Positions 8,210-17,619 of a stretch of 55,472 bases of DNA are shown here, in pieces; position 1 is the stretch's first letter, and every line of letters starts with the position of its first letter. The position numbers were made by a program, and so were the translations under genes. The notes beneath the pieces were generated by a model. That model saw nothing but the letters and a program-made list of their open reading frames with translations. It did no database searches and was not told the DNA's origin. The stretch comes from Balneolaceae bacterium (GTDB lineage Bacteria > Bacteroidota > Rhodothermia > Balneolales > Balneolaceae): the NCBI GenBank assembly GCA_007693395.1, contig REDS01000146.1, forward strand, positions 1 through 55,472, in the 5' to 3' direction.

Positions 8210-11026
8210 CTACAAAACTTCTTTCAGAAACCGGCCGGTATGGCTTTTGTCAATCTTTGCAATATCTTCCGGTGTTCCCGTTGCCACAATTTGCCCGCCG
8301 CGGAAACCTCCCTCAGGCCCAATATCGATAATCCAGTCGGCTGATTTCATCACATCAAGATTATGCTCGATAATGATAACAGAGTGCCCGTTATCTACCA
8401 GTTCATTGAACGATTTCAGAAGCTTGGCGATGTCTTCGAAATGAAGCCCCGTGGTTGGTTCATCAAAAAAGTAGAGCGTCTTTTCAGGATTGGTTTTCGA
8501 CAGAAATTTGGCAAGTTTTACACGCTGAGCTTCACCGCCCGATAGTGTTGTTGCGCTCTGGCCCAGCCGAAGATAGCCCAGGCCTACATCCTCCATGGGC
8601 TGAAGTTTCTTGATGATTACTGACTCATCCACGAAAAATTCAATGGCATCACTGATATTCATCTCAAGCACATCATGAATACTCTTCCCGCGATATTTTA
8701 CCTGCAGCACATCTTTTCTGAACCGTGTGCCGCCACACTCCTCACAAACCAGTTCAATATCGGCCATAAACTGCATCTCAATTTTTTGTACACCCTCACC
8801 CTGACATGCTTCACAACGGCCGCCCGGAACATTGAATGAAAAATGACCGGGAGTGTAGCCCATAATTTTTGACTGGCGCGTATTGGCAAAAAGTTCACGA
8901 ATACCATCAAAAGCCTTGGTGTATGTGGCGGGATTCGAACGCGTTGAACGGCCAATCGGGCTTTGATCAACCATTTCTACAGCTTCAATATTACGGATTC
9001 CGCTCACTCCGCGATTTCGCCCTACCTTCTCCTTCCAGGTACCTATTTTTTTCTGAATGGATGCAAACAACGTATCGTGCACTAAAGTTGATTTGCCCGA
9101 CCCGGACACACCGGTTACGCAGACCAATTTGCCAAGTGGAAATTCCACATCAATATTTTTCAGATTATGCTCTGATGCCCCTTCTACAAACAGCAATTTG
9201 CCATTCCCTTTTCTTCGCTTTTTTGGAATGGATATACTCATTCTTCCGGAGAGATATTTTCCGGTGAGTGTGCCGGCATCAAGCAGTTCAGAGTAAGGGC
9301 CGGTGAATACAATCTCCCCGCCGTAGGTTCCTGCAAATGGGCCAATATCAATGATATTATCAGCTGCCTTCATCATTTCGGGATCGTGTTCTACAATCAA
9401 AACCGTATTGCCAATATCTCGGAGCGATTTCAGGATGGTTATGAGCCGGTCATTATCCCGGGGGTGCAGGCCAATTGTTGGCTCATCCAGTACATACAGG
9501 CTGCCTATTAGTGAACTCCCCAGCGAATTTGCCAGGCTGATGCGCTGCGACTCCCCGCCGCTCAGGGTGTTTGTGAGGCGATCGAGAGTGAGATAATCCA
9601 GCCCAACCTCATCAAGATATTTGAGCCGTTTTCTGATTTCATAAAGAATCTGCCCGGCTACCGATTTCTCATATTCGGTGATCTCCAGATTGTCGAAAAA
9701 TTCGCGGGCATAGCCTATAGTCATTTCCGTGACCTCACCGATGTGCAGCCCGCCAACTTTTACGAAGAGTGCATCGCGCCGCACCCGGTAGCCTTCGCAT
9801 TCAGGGCACCGGCTGTACCCTCTGTAGCGTGAATAAAGCACACGCATATGAACTTTGTAAAACTGACTTTTAACATCTTCAAAAAAGCCGTAGATACCTG
9901 AATAACCCTCTTTGCCCTTCCACAGAATCCGCTTCGCTTCTTTACTGAGTGTACTGTACGGCACATCAATGGGTATCTGCTCTTTGGCTGCCACACGCAC
10001 AAAGTCGCGCAGATACGAACTGAATTTGGGCGAATCGAACGGTGCCACAGCCCCTGCACGGATCGACTTATCATGATCAGGGATAACCAGATCTTCATCA
10101 ATGCCTGAAACCTTTCCGAAGCCCTCGCAGGAATCGCAAGCGCCGTAAGGGTTGTTGAACGAAAACATTTGAGGGGTTGGCTCCAGATACTCCACACCAT
10201 TCTCTTCAAACCGCTCGCTGTATGCCAGCTCTTCACCATCTCGTATTTTTATACGACAGTAGCCATTTCCCTCACGAAAAGCCGTTTCTATGGATTCGGC
10301 AATACGGCTGCGTGTGGCATCATCTTTTTTGATGGCAAGGCGATCAACCAGAACGCGATAATTTTCCGGCTTGATCTTTTCGGCTTTATACTCATCCCTG
10401 GTAAGGTCAAGAATCGATTCGTCATCAACATTCAGCAGGCGTGTTAACCCTTTTTCTTTCAACACATCGAACTGTTCGGCTGGTTTTCTGCCATCTCTCA
10501 TTTGCAGCGGAAAAAGTACATAGAATCTGGTTTTTTCATCGAACTGTTCAAACAGCTCATTGATGATGCTGCCGGGATTATCTTTTTTCACCACCTTCCC
10601 GGTTACAGGCGATATGGTTTTGCCGATCCGGGCAAAGAGCAACCGCACATAATCGTAAATTTCGGTTGATGTGCCCACAGTTGAGCGGGGATTGCTGCCT
10701 GTGGTTTTCTGCTGAATAGCCATTGCAGGGGAGATACCGTGCATGTGATCAACATCGGGCTTGTCCATTCTTTCCAAAAACTGCCGGGCATAACTCGAGA
10801 GGCTCTCTACATATCGCCGCTGGCCCTCAGCATAAATTGTATCGAACGCAAGGCTCGATTTCCCGGAACCTGAAACCCCTGTAACTACCGTCAGTTTGTT
10901 ACGGGGAATTTCTACATCAACATTTTTCAGGTTGTGCACCCGTGCACCTTTTACTACAATTGGGCGCCCCGCGGCACGAGAGGTGTTTTCAGCTGTATTT
11001 GAGGGAGATACGTCGTTTTGGGGCAT
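8210..11026 (-). CDS. uvrA: Excinuclease ABC subunit UvrA
   Basis: UvrA is the damage-recognition ATPase of nucleotide excision repair and loads UvrB. The 938-residue protein has both ABC modules: Walker [10 protein letters not shown] at about 50–58 and GVSGSGKST at about 639–647, with signatures LSGGESQR (about 488) and LSGGEAQR (about 828). Partner Walker B segments are [11 protein letters not shown] and [11 protein letters not shown]. The C-terminal zinc finger is complete (C738, C741, C761, C764). In the N-terminal zinc module only C297/C300 remain; the first CxxC found in E. coli UvrA is absent near residue 273. A further CPEC (407–410) is present. The gene stands alone and is divergent from the small gene at 11213. 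Confidence 0.97.
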   Translation of the reverse strand: MPQNDVSPSNTAENTSRAAGRPIVVKGARVHNLKNVDVEIPRNKLTVVTGVSGSGKSSLAFDTIYAEGQRRYVESLSSYARQFLERMDKPDVDHMHGISPAMAIQQKTTGSNPRSTVGTSTEIYDYVRLLFARIGKTISPVTGKVVKKDNPGSIINELFEQFDEKTRFYVLFPLQMRDGRKPAEQFDVLKEKGLTRLLNVDDESILDLTRDEYKAEKIKPENYRVLVDRLAIKKDDATRSRIAESIETAFREGNGYCRIKIRDGEELAYSERFEENGVEYLEPTPQMFSFNNPYGACDSCEGFGKVSGIDEDLVIPDHDKSIRAGAVAPFDSPKFSSYLRDFVRVAAKEQIPIDVPYSTLSKEAKRILWKGKEGYSGIYGFFEDVKSQFYKVHMRVLYSRYRGYSRCPECEGYRVRRDALFVKVGGLHIGEVTEMTIGYAREFFDNLEITEYEKSVAGQILYEIRKRLKYLDEVGLDYLTLDRLTNTLSGGESQRISLANSLGSSLIGSLYVLDEPTIGLHPRDNDRLITILKSLRDIGNTVLIVEHDPEMMKAADNIIDIGPFAGTYGGEIVFTGPYSELLDAGTLTGKYLSGRMSISIPKKRRKGNGKLLFVEGASEHNLKNIDVEFPLGKLVCVTGVSGSGKSTLVHDTLFASIQKKIGTWKEKVGRNRGVSGIRNIEAVEMVDQSPIGRSTRSNPATYTKAFDGIRELFANTRQSKIMGYTPGHFSFNVPGGRCEACQGEGVQKIEMQFMADIELVCEECGGTRFRKDVLQVKYRGKSIHDVLEMNISDAIEFFVDESVIIKKLQPMEDVGLGYLRLGQSATTLSGGEAQRVKLAKFLSKTNPEKTLYFFDEPTTGLHFEDIAKLLKSFNELVDNGHSVIIIEHNLDVMKSADWIIDIGPEGGFRGGQIVATGTPEDIAKIDKSHTGRFLKEVL

Positions 11027-11212
11027 GTTTAGCGGCTGATTTCAAATCAAGAAAAATACGAAAAATGTGAGCAACCAATCGGTTTTTTCTCACAGTTTGA
11101 TTTGAAAGAACATGTGGACGGAAAGAGCCGTTCATGAACCTAAGCATAGCAGCTTGCTATTTATGAAACTATTTGAATATTTACTTCTTCTATTAATACC
11201 GCGCTAACACAA

Positions 11213-11491
11213 ATGTCTTTTAAAATCTCTTTCGGAAAAGATCCCGGGCTCAGCAAAACGTCTTCAATATTAGGAGCGCTTTTATGCTTTGGGCTTTCAA
11301 TTCTTGGCCTTTATGTAGCTCTTTTCGGTAATAAGCTTAGTGGTGGTGTACCGTTTCTTCCTGATGAAGTGAACACGCTTATGGGACGTATAACGTTTGG
11401 TTCAGGCGCTTTATTTACCTTTTGGCTTTTTACGTATGCGCTAAGAGAATTCTTACGAAAAGTACGCACTGAAAAAGATTCAAAAAAGTGA
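11213..11491 (+). CDS. Small two-helix membrane protein, unknown function
   Basis: The 92-residue product has two hydrophobic segments (about 18–38 and 61–80) separated by a short polar loop, and a strongly basic tail (LRKVRTEKDSKK). No family is recognised. The gene starts at an ATG after an AT-rich leader and ends 14 bases before the convergent carbonic anhydrase gene. It is the only plus-strand gene before 40 kb. Its codon use and compact membrane layout make it plausible as a real gene. Confidence 0.65.
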   Translation: MSFKISFGKDPGLSKTSSILGALLCFGLSILGLYVALFGNKLSGGVPFLPDEVNTLMGRITFGSGALFTFWLFTYALREFLRKVRTEKDSKK

Positions 11492-11505
11492 ATGAGAGGT
11501 GTTCA

Positions 11506-12228
11506 CTACACCTCAAAGAAAACTACCTCTCCTGTGCATATGTCGTACATTCCGCCTGCAATCAGAATAGACCCCTTCTTTTCCAGTTCGTTTAGTATGT
11601 GGCTCTCCTGCCTGATCTGTTTTACAGAATATTTCACGTTTGTTTTGGCAAGATGATTCACATATTCGTAACTATCTGAGCTTACTTCACCATCAAACGT
11701 CTCTTTTGCAACCGGTTCAGCTTTTTTAATTTTATTCACGAGAGTAGTCAAGTGGCCAAATTTTGCACTGTCAGCTGCACCTTTTACAGCCCCGCAGCGT
11801 GTGTGCCCCATTACCAAAATCAACTTCGCACCTGAAAGGCTTGTGGCAAATTCCATACCACCCAGTACATCATCGTTAATAACATTACCGGCAAGCCGTG
11901 TACTAAAAATTTCGCCTATACGGGCATCAAATATGGTTTCAACGGGTACCCTGCTGTCGATGCAGCTATGCACAATCGCATAAGGAATCTGCTTCTCCTT
12001 CGTTGCTGAAACCTCTTTGATAAATTTTCTCCTGCGAAGCTTGCCTTCCATAAATCTCTTGTTTCCATCTTTAAACTCCTGCAAGATCTCGGCAGGGGTC
12101 ATCTTTGCCCTTTTTTCGTCTGTAAGCAGATCCTCTTCATACAAATCATCAGAATCTTGTGAAATTACATTCATCAACCCAAAAAGTGAGAGTGAAAGAG
12201 CCAAAAAGAGTAGTGATAAAGAGATCAT
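11506..12228 (-). CDS. Beta-class carbonic anhydrase with N-terminal signal sequence
   Basis: Beta-carbonic anhydrases are zinc enzymes interconverting CO2 and bicarbonate. All expected residues are here: C89, the D91–R93 dyad in CIDSR, and H142 and C145 in GHTRCGAVKGA. The 240-residue protein begins with a hydrophobic stretch (MISLSLLFLALSLSLFGLM) followed by an acidic linker, so it is probably exported or membrane-anchored. Cytoplasmic housekeeping forms lack such a leader. The gene is monocistronic, convergent with the small membrane-protein gene, and lies downstream of the amidohydrolase terminator. Confidence 0.93.
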   Translation of the reverse strand: MISLSLLFLALSLSLFGLMNVISQDSDDLYEEDLLTDEKRAKMTPAEILQEFKDGNKRFMEGKLRRRKFIKEVSATKEKQIPYAIVHSCIDSRVPVETIFDARIGEIFSTRLAGNVINDDVLGGMEFATSLSGAKLILVMGHTRCGAVKGAADSAKFGHLTTLVNKIKKAEPVAKETFDGEVSSDSYEYVNHLAKTNVKYSVKQIRQESHILNELEKKGSILIAGGMYDICTGEVVFFEV

Positions 12229-12327
12229 GGTGACTAAAATTAATTCGTGATAAAAGATTTATTCAACTAACACTAAATATACTAAGGCTTTCGATTAGGC
12301 ATAAACTTTTGAGCAATTTATCCTCAT

Positions 12328-12364
12328 TAAAAAACCTCTGATAAGAAAAATTCCCATCAGAGGT
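12328..12364 (-). terminator. Intrinsic terminator of the amidohydrolase operon
   Basis: A perfect 9-bp inverted repeat (12334–12342 and 12356–12364, ACCTCTGAT/ATCAGAGGT) with a 13-nt loop is followed on the minus strand by a T-run. It lies about 33 bases past the stop codon of the amidohydrolase gene ending at 12397. Confidence 0.75.
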
Positions 12365-12396
12365 CTTATTTTTTTGATGTGGCTCCATACAAGAAA

Positions 12397-13632
12397 CTAA
12401 TTCCGTGTATGTACTACCACTCCATTAATAATTACGGACTCAACGTTGGTTAGATATTCGAACGGATCGCCATCAAATAGAACAACATCAGCATCTTTAC
12501 CCATTTCAAGGGAACCCACACGCTCGTCAATTTCGAGTACCGAGGCAGCACCTAATGTGAGTGCGTGTAATGCATTTTCCATTCCAAGCCCATTGGCAGC
12601 AGCAATGGCTGCTTCAAATTTTGCAATCCGGCTTTTTGGCACATAGCCTTCAAACCCGCTTTGGAACACAACCGGAATACCGGCTTCGTGAAGTTTAGCG
12701 GCTGTTTCGAAACTGGAGTTTTTAGCTTCGCCGAAAGGACGGATCATCTTCGGGTGAATTACTACCGGTACCCCGGCCTCTTTAATTTCATCCATCACAA
12801 GATACGCTTCGGATGCACCTTCAAGTACCATTGGGAAACCAAACTCCCGTTGTATCCTCAGAGCAGTAATAATATCACTCGCTGTATGCGCCGATACAAG
12901 TGCCTTGATTTTTCCATCCAGCAGATCTGCAAGTGCTTCCATCTTCAAATCCCGGCTGTTAACATCCCCTGCTGCACGGTTTTCTGCATAGGCTTGCGCA
13001 CGTATCAGATCCTGCCGCAAAACAGCTACAGCTTTGGCTCGTGTACCAGGTGAACTGAAGTTGCTGCGAATACTTGGGCCCATTGTTACAGCAAGCATGG
13101 TTGTGGAATCCACAAGTGCTTCATCTACCGTTCTGCCTGCCGTTTTTACGATCATGGTCTGCCCGCTGATTACTGCACCCGGGCCATGCCCTGTGTGCAT
13201 TGTGGTAATCCCCTCGCTGCGCAGATACCCTACAAGAAACTCTCTGGCATTGTACGAGTCTATCGCTCTGAGTTCGGGCTGAACAGCATTGGATGTTTCC
13301 AGCTGATCCTGATCGTGCGGGTGGTTATAATAACCTGCAAGGCCTACTACCGTTCGTGCATCAATCAGGCCCGGTGTAACGATTTTAGCTTCGTGAATTT
13401 CGTAGGTATCCGGTATATCAATTCGATCGGCTGACCCTACCCGCTCAATCACACCATTGTTAATGAGAACCACACCATTTGGAATCGGGTCGCCCGCCAT
13501 GGTGTATACCATTTCGCCCTTAACGGCAATTTGCGCATCAGCAGTTATTGAGAATGTAAAGAGAACAGTAAAAGCTGTAGCAAAACAGGTTAACAATTTC
13601 GAAATCTGTACTTTATTTAATTTCTTCAACAT
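12397..13632 (-). CDS. Secreted amidohydrolase-family protein lacking metal ligands (putative pseudoenzyme)
   Basis: The 411-residue protein has a signal peptide ending near ADAQ (about residue 34) and the overall amidohydrolase fold: a first strand leading to TPGLIDA and a C-terminal GSLEMGKDADVVLFDGDP. The metal-binding residues of the family are mostly missing. The HxH after the first strand is replaced by R93 and V95 (DARTVVG). The histidine matching LQH in its neighbour is lost (LEGASEAY). The Asp-containing HSDD motif is SGF. One histidine is kept in VSAHTASD. Its start is only 2 bases past the stop of the intact paralogue, so the two are co-translated. It may be a structural partner of that enzyme; this is inference. 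Confidence 0.85.
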   Translation of the reverse strand: MLKKLNKVQISKLLTCFATAFTVLFTFSITADAQIAVKGEMVYTMAGDPIPNGVVLINNGVIERVGSADRIDIPDTYEIHEAKIVTPGLIDARTVVGLAGYYNHPHDQDQLETSNAVQPELRAIDSYNAREFLVGYLRSEGITTMHTGHGPGAVISGQTMIVKTAGRTVDEALVDSTTMLAVTMGPSIRSNFSSPGTRAKAVAVLRQDLIRAQAYAENRAAGDVNSRDLKMEALADLLDGKIKALVSAHTASDIITALRIQREFGFPMVLEGASEAYLVMDEIKEAGVPVVIHPKMIRPFGEAKNSSFETAAKLHEAGIPVVFQSGFEGYVPKSRIAKFEAAIAAANGLGMENALHALTLGAASVLEIDERVGSLEMGKDADVVLFDGDPFEYLTNVESVIINGVVVHTRN

Positions 13633-13634
13633 AA

Positions 13635-14939
13635 TTAGTGCCCTCCTGAATGAATATGCGAATTGGCTGATGCCCGGAATATTTCATATCCGCCCACAGC
13701 GTAAACACGATCTTCAGGGTTATCACGATCCCAGATTTTTTCGCCCTCAATCCAGGTTTGCTCAACTTGGGTGTACACACTGAATGGATCGCCGGAAAGA
13801 ATGATAAAATCTGCATCTTTGCCTTGTTCAAGGGAACCAACCCTGTCTTCAATATCCATCATCTTTGCGCCGGCAATGGTTAGTGCTTCAAGTGCCTTTT
13901 CGCGGCTCATACCCTCGCGTACAGCTTGTGCAGCTGAACGGATCAAAAAGCGGGAATCTACAATGGGATCATCCGAATGAAACGCAACCAAAGCACCTGC
14001 TTTTTCAAGTTCGCGACCGTTGATGTTCAGCAGGTTAATCGCTTCGAGTTTTCCTCCGGGAGAGTCGAGTGTAATGATGGATGAGCCAATTACCGATGAG
14101 TTTGCAATCTCTTCTGCCACTTTCCATCCCTCGCTGACATGCTGTAAAACCATACGGTATCCAAACTCTTCAGCCAGACGAATGGCGGTCAGGATGTCGT
14201 CATGCCTGTGGGTATGGTTATGTACAATACGTTTCCCTTCAAGAACTTCAACCAATGTTTCCATCTGAAGATCGCGGGAGGGCATTTTTTCAGGATCGCC
14301 ATTGGCGGCATCAACTTTTGCTTTGTACTCAACTGCACGCACAAACAGTTCCCGTGCAAGTGCCGCTGATTTTGCCCTTGTTCCCGGCGTGCCGTCAGCC
14401 CGAAGCGGATTGGTGCCATTTGCCATTTTCAGCCCGCCGTAGATGCCTGTGTCTTCATCAACAATAATGAGCATCTCTTCTATTGTGTTTGCAGGCTTTG
14501 TTTTTACATACACGGTTTGGCCGCTCATCAGCAAGCCGGAACCGGGCATAATATTTACAGACGTAACACCTCCGGAAGCAGCTTTTCGAAAGGTTTTGCT
14601 TCGCGGGTCGATTGTATCAAGAATGCGAACGTCTGGATGAAGCGTAGCTGAGCGGTCACCGCCATCACCTTCGCCAATGTGCGAATGGGTATCCACTATT
14701 CCCGGCATAATCACTTTACCGGAAACATCTACACGTTCCGCATGTTGAGGGATGGTAACATCAACGGCTGACCCCACCACTGTTATAACTCCGTTCTCAA
14801 TTATCATAACACCGTCTGCGTAGGTTTCACCTGTTATGGTGATAATCTCAGCGCCCACAAACGCATGTGGCCGATCCTGCGCAAACAGCATTGTTGAGGC
14901 AAGGAGCAGCATCAGCACTGTTTTGAGTACAAGTTTCAT
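13635..14939 (-). CDS. Secreted metal-dependent amidohydrolase (imidazolonepropionase-like)
   Basis: I start the gene at the ATG at 14939, which directly gives a signal peptide (MKLVLKTVLMLLLASTMLFA, then Q). An ATG at 14996 would add 19 polar residues in front of it. The 434-residue enzyme carries HSH at 85–87, further histidines at VHNHTHRHDD (240–246) and LQH (267), and an acidic HSDD (321–324), consistent with a TIM-barrel amidohydrolase with an intact metal site. The C-terminal GSLEQGKDADFIILSGDP strand is typical. Substrates in this family are cyclic amides, dipeptides and similar; none can be named here. It is the first gene of a two-gene operon with the ligand-less paralogue. Confidence 0.88.
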   Translation of the reverse strand: MKLVLKTVLMLLLASTMLFAQDRPHAFVGAEIITITGETYADGVMIIENGVITVVGSAVDVTIPQHAERVDVSGKVIMPGIVDTHSHIGEGDGGDRSATLHPDVRILDTIDPRSKTFRKAASGGVTSVNIMPGSGLLMSGQTVYVKTKPANTIEEMLIIVDEDTGIYGGLKMANGTNPLRADGTPGTRAKSAALARELFVRAVEYKAKVDAANGDPEKMPSRDLQMETLVEVLEGKRIVHNHTHRHDDILTAIRLAEEFGYRMVLQHVSEGWKVAEEIANSSVIGSSIITLDSPGGKLEAINLLNINGRELEKAGALVAFHSDDPIVDSRFLIRSAAQAVREGMSREKALEALTIAGAKMMDIEDRVGSLEQGKDADFIILSGDPFSVYTQVEQTWIEGEKIWDRDNPEDRVYAVGGYEIFRASANSHIHSGGH

Positions 14940-15018
14940 AGATTGGTTTTTTATGTTTTGGTTAGATTGGAAAATTATTGTGGACTTAGCGTTCACATGA
15001 TCAAAATAGCGATACGAT

Positions 15019-16074
15019 TTATGGGGTTACAACTGCTCTTCCCGTTATTTCGCCTTTTTTAACTTTCGCAAGAATGTCATCAGCGGCATCGAGACTGTAG
15101 GTTTGTACCGGGATACTCTTCAGCTTTTTGTTCTGAACAATCTCTATTAGCTCGCGTAATTCAGCCAGGCCACCGGTGTAAGAACCGCGAATCGTCAGAT
15201 TTTTCAGCGCTACAACCGGATTGGAAAATGTTAGTTTACCCCCAAAAAGCCCTACCATTACCATTGTTCCATTCTTCTGAAGCATATTGAACGCAGCTGT
15301 AGCCGTAGCTTCATTGTTCACAAAATCAACAATTGCAGAAGCACCTTTGCCATTTGTTGCATTCATCACAACCTCAAGTGGGTTTTCCTTTCTGGAATTA
15401 ATGGTCATAAAATCACCCAGCTGTGTAGCAACATTCAGCTTGTTGTCGTCCACATCAATTACAATAACGGCTGCTGCAGTGAGCTCTTTGACCACCTGCA
15501 TCGCCATAAGCCCGAGGCCGCCTGCACCAATAATAACCATTGTTTCATCTTTATCGAGTGGCATCATTTTTTTAAGGGCGCTATAAGCTGTAAGACCCGC
15601 ACAGGCGTAGGAACAGGCATTTTCAGGCTTAAGCCCATCAATTGCCACCAGATATTGCTCGTGAGGAATCATCACAAAATCGCTGTACCCACCATCTTTA
15701 AACACACCAAGCGAACCGGGTGAGAGGCACATGTGCATTCTGTCGGTTATGCAATATTTGCAATCATTGCAACCAATCCATGGGTAGATCAGCCGCCGAT
15801 CACCTTTTTGCGCCCCTTTTGCATCCGGTCCGGTTTCAACCACTGTACCAACCACCTCATGACCCATGGTAAGGGGCAGGTTCACACCGCGGTCGGCAAT
15901 GTACATACGCTCATCATCTCCAAGCTCGTAATAGCCTTCCCAGATATGCAGATCGGAGTGGCAAACCCCGCACGCATCCACTTTCAAAAGCACCTCATTG
16001 CCTTTCGGTTTTGGTGTTTCTGATTCAACCCATTGCAGCGGTTTACCGAATTCAGCCAGTTTTAAACTTTTCAT
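15019..16074 (-). CDS. Zinc-dependent alcohol dehydrogenase (MDR family)
   Basis: The protein has 351 residues and the classical medium-chain dehydrogenase pattern. Catalytic zinc ligands are C38 (GVCHSD), the GHE at 71–73 and a cysteine near 154–158. The four structural-zinc cysteines are C102, C105, C108 and C116. A Rossmann motif GAGGLG lies at about 183–188, followed by an acidic residue (VIDVDD) that suggests NAD+ preference. It lies 107 bases downstream of the aldehyde dehydrogenase gene on the same strand. It could therefore be the last gene of the catabolic cluster or carry its own promoter. Together the pair would oxidise an alcohol to a carboxylic acid. Confidence 0.92.
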   Translation of the reverse strand: MKSLKLAEFGKPLQWVESETPKPKGNEVLLKVDACGVCHSDLHIWEGYYELGDDERMYIADRGVNLPLTMGHEVVGTVVETGPDAKGAQKGDRRLIYPWIGCNDCKYCITDRMHMCLSPGSLGVFKDGGYSDFVMIPHEQYLVAIDGLKPENACSYACAGLTAYSALKKMMPLDKDETMVIIGAGGLGLMAMQVVKELTAAAVIVIDVDDNKLNVATQLGDFMTINSRKENPLEVVMNATNGKGASAIVDFVNNEATATAAFNMLQKNGTMVMVGLFGGKLTFSNPVVALKNLTIRGSYTGGLAELRELIEIVQNKKLKSIPVQTYSLDAADDILAKVKKGEITGRAVVTP

Positions 16075-16180
16075 GTTGTTACTAGTTGATTAAAAATTTT
16101 ATCCATCGGGCATACACTATTTTATATCCCAATGGGATGCTTTTGTCATTTCTAAAAAAACGATTTCTCTTAGTACCTGT

Positions 16181-17608
16181 TTAACCGTGGTTGATGACAA
16201 CTGTTTTTACAGCGGTAACATCATAAAGCGCTTCGAATCCTTTTTCACGGCCAAAACCACTCTTCTTCATTCCGCCGAAGGGAAGCTCCACACCGCCACC
16301 TGCACCATATCCGTTCACATAAACCTGCCCGGCATGTATGGCATTGGTAACCCGGTGTGCACGGCCGTTGTCTCTGGTCCAAACTGCTGCAATCAGGCCG
16401 TACTCCACATCATTCGCAATCCGGATGGCGTCTTCTTCGTCTTTGAAAGGAATCACAGCGAGAACCGGGCCAAACACCTCATTCTGTGCAATGTAGCTAT
16501 CGTTATTCACCCTGCCCATTAGTGTGGGAGGAAAGAAGTATCCGTCGCCTTCCGGCTTTTCAGCCTGAGCCAGAATGGTTGCCCCAGCCTCTTCAGCACG
16601 CTTCACAAAATCTTCTACGCGCTTCAGCTGTTTTTTGTTGATAATGGGGCCGATATCTGGGTTGGAATCTGCCGGACCTACGTTAATTTTTTTGAACCGA
16701 TCTATCAGTTTTTTCACAAATTCATCATGTATATCATCCTGAATCACCAGCCGCGAGCCTGCTGAACAGGTTTGCCCTGCATTCTGGATGATTGCATTCA
16801 CCACAACGGGCAGTGCGGCATCCAGATCAGCATCATTAAAAATAACCTGCGGCGATTTTCCGCCAAGCTCCAGTAAAACAGGACGAATGTGATTCGCAGA
16901 ATTTTTCATAATCTCAATTCCCACTTCTGGAGATCCTGTAAAAGCCATGTGATCGATTCCGGGATGGTTGGCAAGAGCAGCGCCAACTTCCTGCCCCAAT
17001 CCGGTAACGAGATTCAGTGTACCGGCCGGGAAGTCGAGCTCCGAAATCAGCTCGAAAGCGCGCACTACGGCAAGGCAGGCATCTTCAGCAGGCTTAAATA
17101 CAACAGCATTTCCTGCCGCAAGGGCAGGTGCAAGGGTGCGTCCGGTCATCTGCAAGGGATAGTTCCATGGTATAATGTGACCGGTAACCCCAAGAGGCAC
17201 CCGTTGTGTGTAAACAGTGTACCCATCTTTAAAAGGGATGGTATCCCCGTGAAATTTATCGGCCGCTCCGGCATAAAATTCAAAATATCTTGCAATCAGT
17301 GTGGCATCTGCCCTGGCCTGCTTTAGTGGTTTACCGGTATCTTTCGACTCCAGCTCAGCCAGCTCATCTGCATTTTCCAGCAAAACCTCGGCCGCCTTGT
17401 ATAGCAATCTTCCGCGATTTTCAGCAGATGTTTTTCCCCACTTACCCTCAAACGCAGCCCGTGCTGCTTTTACGGCGGCATCCACATCTTCCTTTCCGCT
17501 TCTGGCTATTTCGCCCGCTTTTGTATCGTACGAGGGGTTTATCATATCAAGTTTTCCGAGTGTACCATCCACCCACTTTCCGTTTATGAAATTTTGTGCT
17601 TTTGCCAT
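16181..17608 (-). CDS. NAD(P)+-dependent aldehyde dehydrogenase
   Basis: The 475-residue protein is a full-length ALDH superfamily member. It has the oxyanion asparagine N149 (PWNY), the general base E247 (LELGGKSP) and catalytic C281 (GQTCSAGSR). The C-terminal PFGGMKKSGFGREKG is the usual ALDH tail. It resembles betaine- or aminobutyraldehyde-type enzymes, but specificity cannot be assigned. The gene starts 11 bases after the MmgE/PrpD stop, so it belongs to the same transcript as the CoA-ester pathway genes. It may oxidise an aldehyde precursor of the acid fed into that pathway (inference). Confidence 0.94.
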   Translation of the reverse strand: MAKAQNFINGKWVDGTLGKLDMINPSYDTKAGEIARSGKEDVDAAVKAARAAFEGKWGKTSAENRGRLLYKAAEVLLENADELAELESKDTGKPLKQARADATLIARYFEFYAGAADKFHGDTIPFKDGYTVYTQRVPLGVTGHIIPWNYPLQMTGRTLAPALAAGNAVVFKPAEDACLAVVRAFELISELDFPAGTLNLVTGLGQEVGAALANHPGIDHMAFTGSPEVGIEIMKNSANHIRPVLLELGGKSPQVIFNDADLDAALPVVVNAIIQNAGQTCSAGSRLVIQDDIHDEFVKKLIDRFKKINVGPADSNPDIGPIINKKQLKRVEDFVKRAEEAGATILAQAEKPEGDGYFFPPTLMGRVNNDSYIAQNEVFGPVLAVIPFKDEEDAIRIANDVEYGLIAAVWTRDNGRAHRVTNAIHAGQVYVNGYGAGGGVELPFGGMKKSGFGREKGFEALYDVTAVKTVVINHG

Positions 17609-17619
17609 GATTCTGTGAT

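Noticed and set aside
14940-14996. Longer start for the intact amidohydrolase at 14996
   Set aside because: It would place 19 polar residues ahead of a clear signal peptide that begins at the ATG at 14939.
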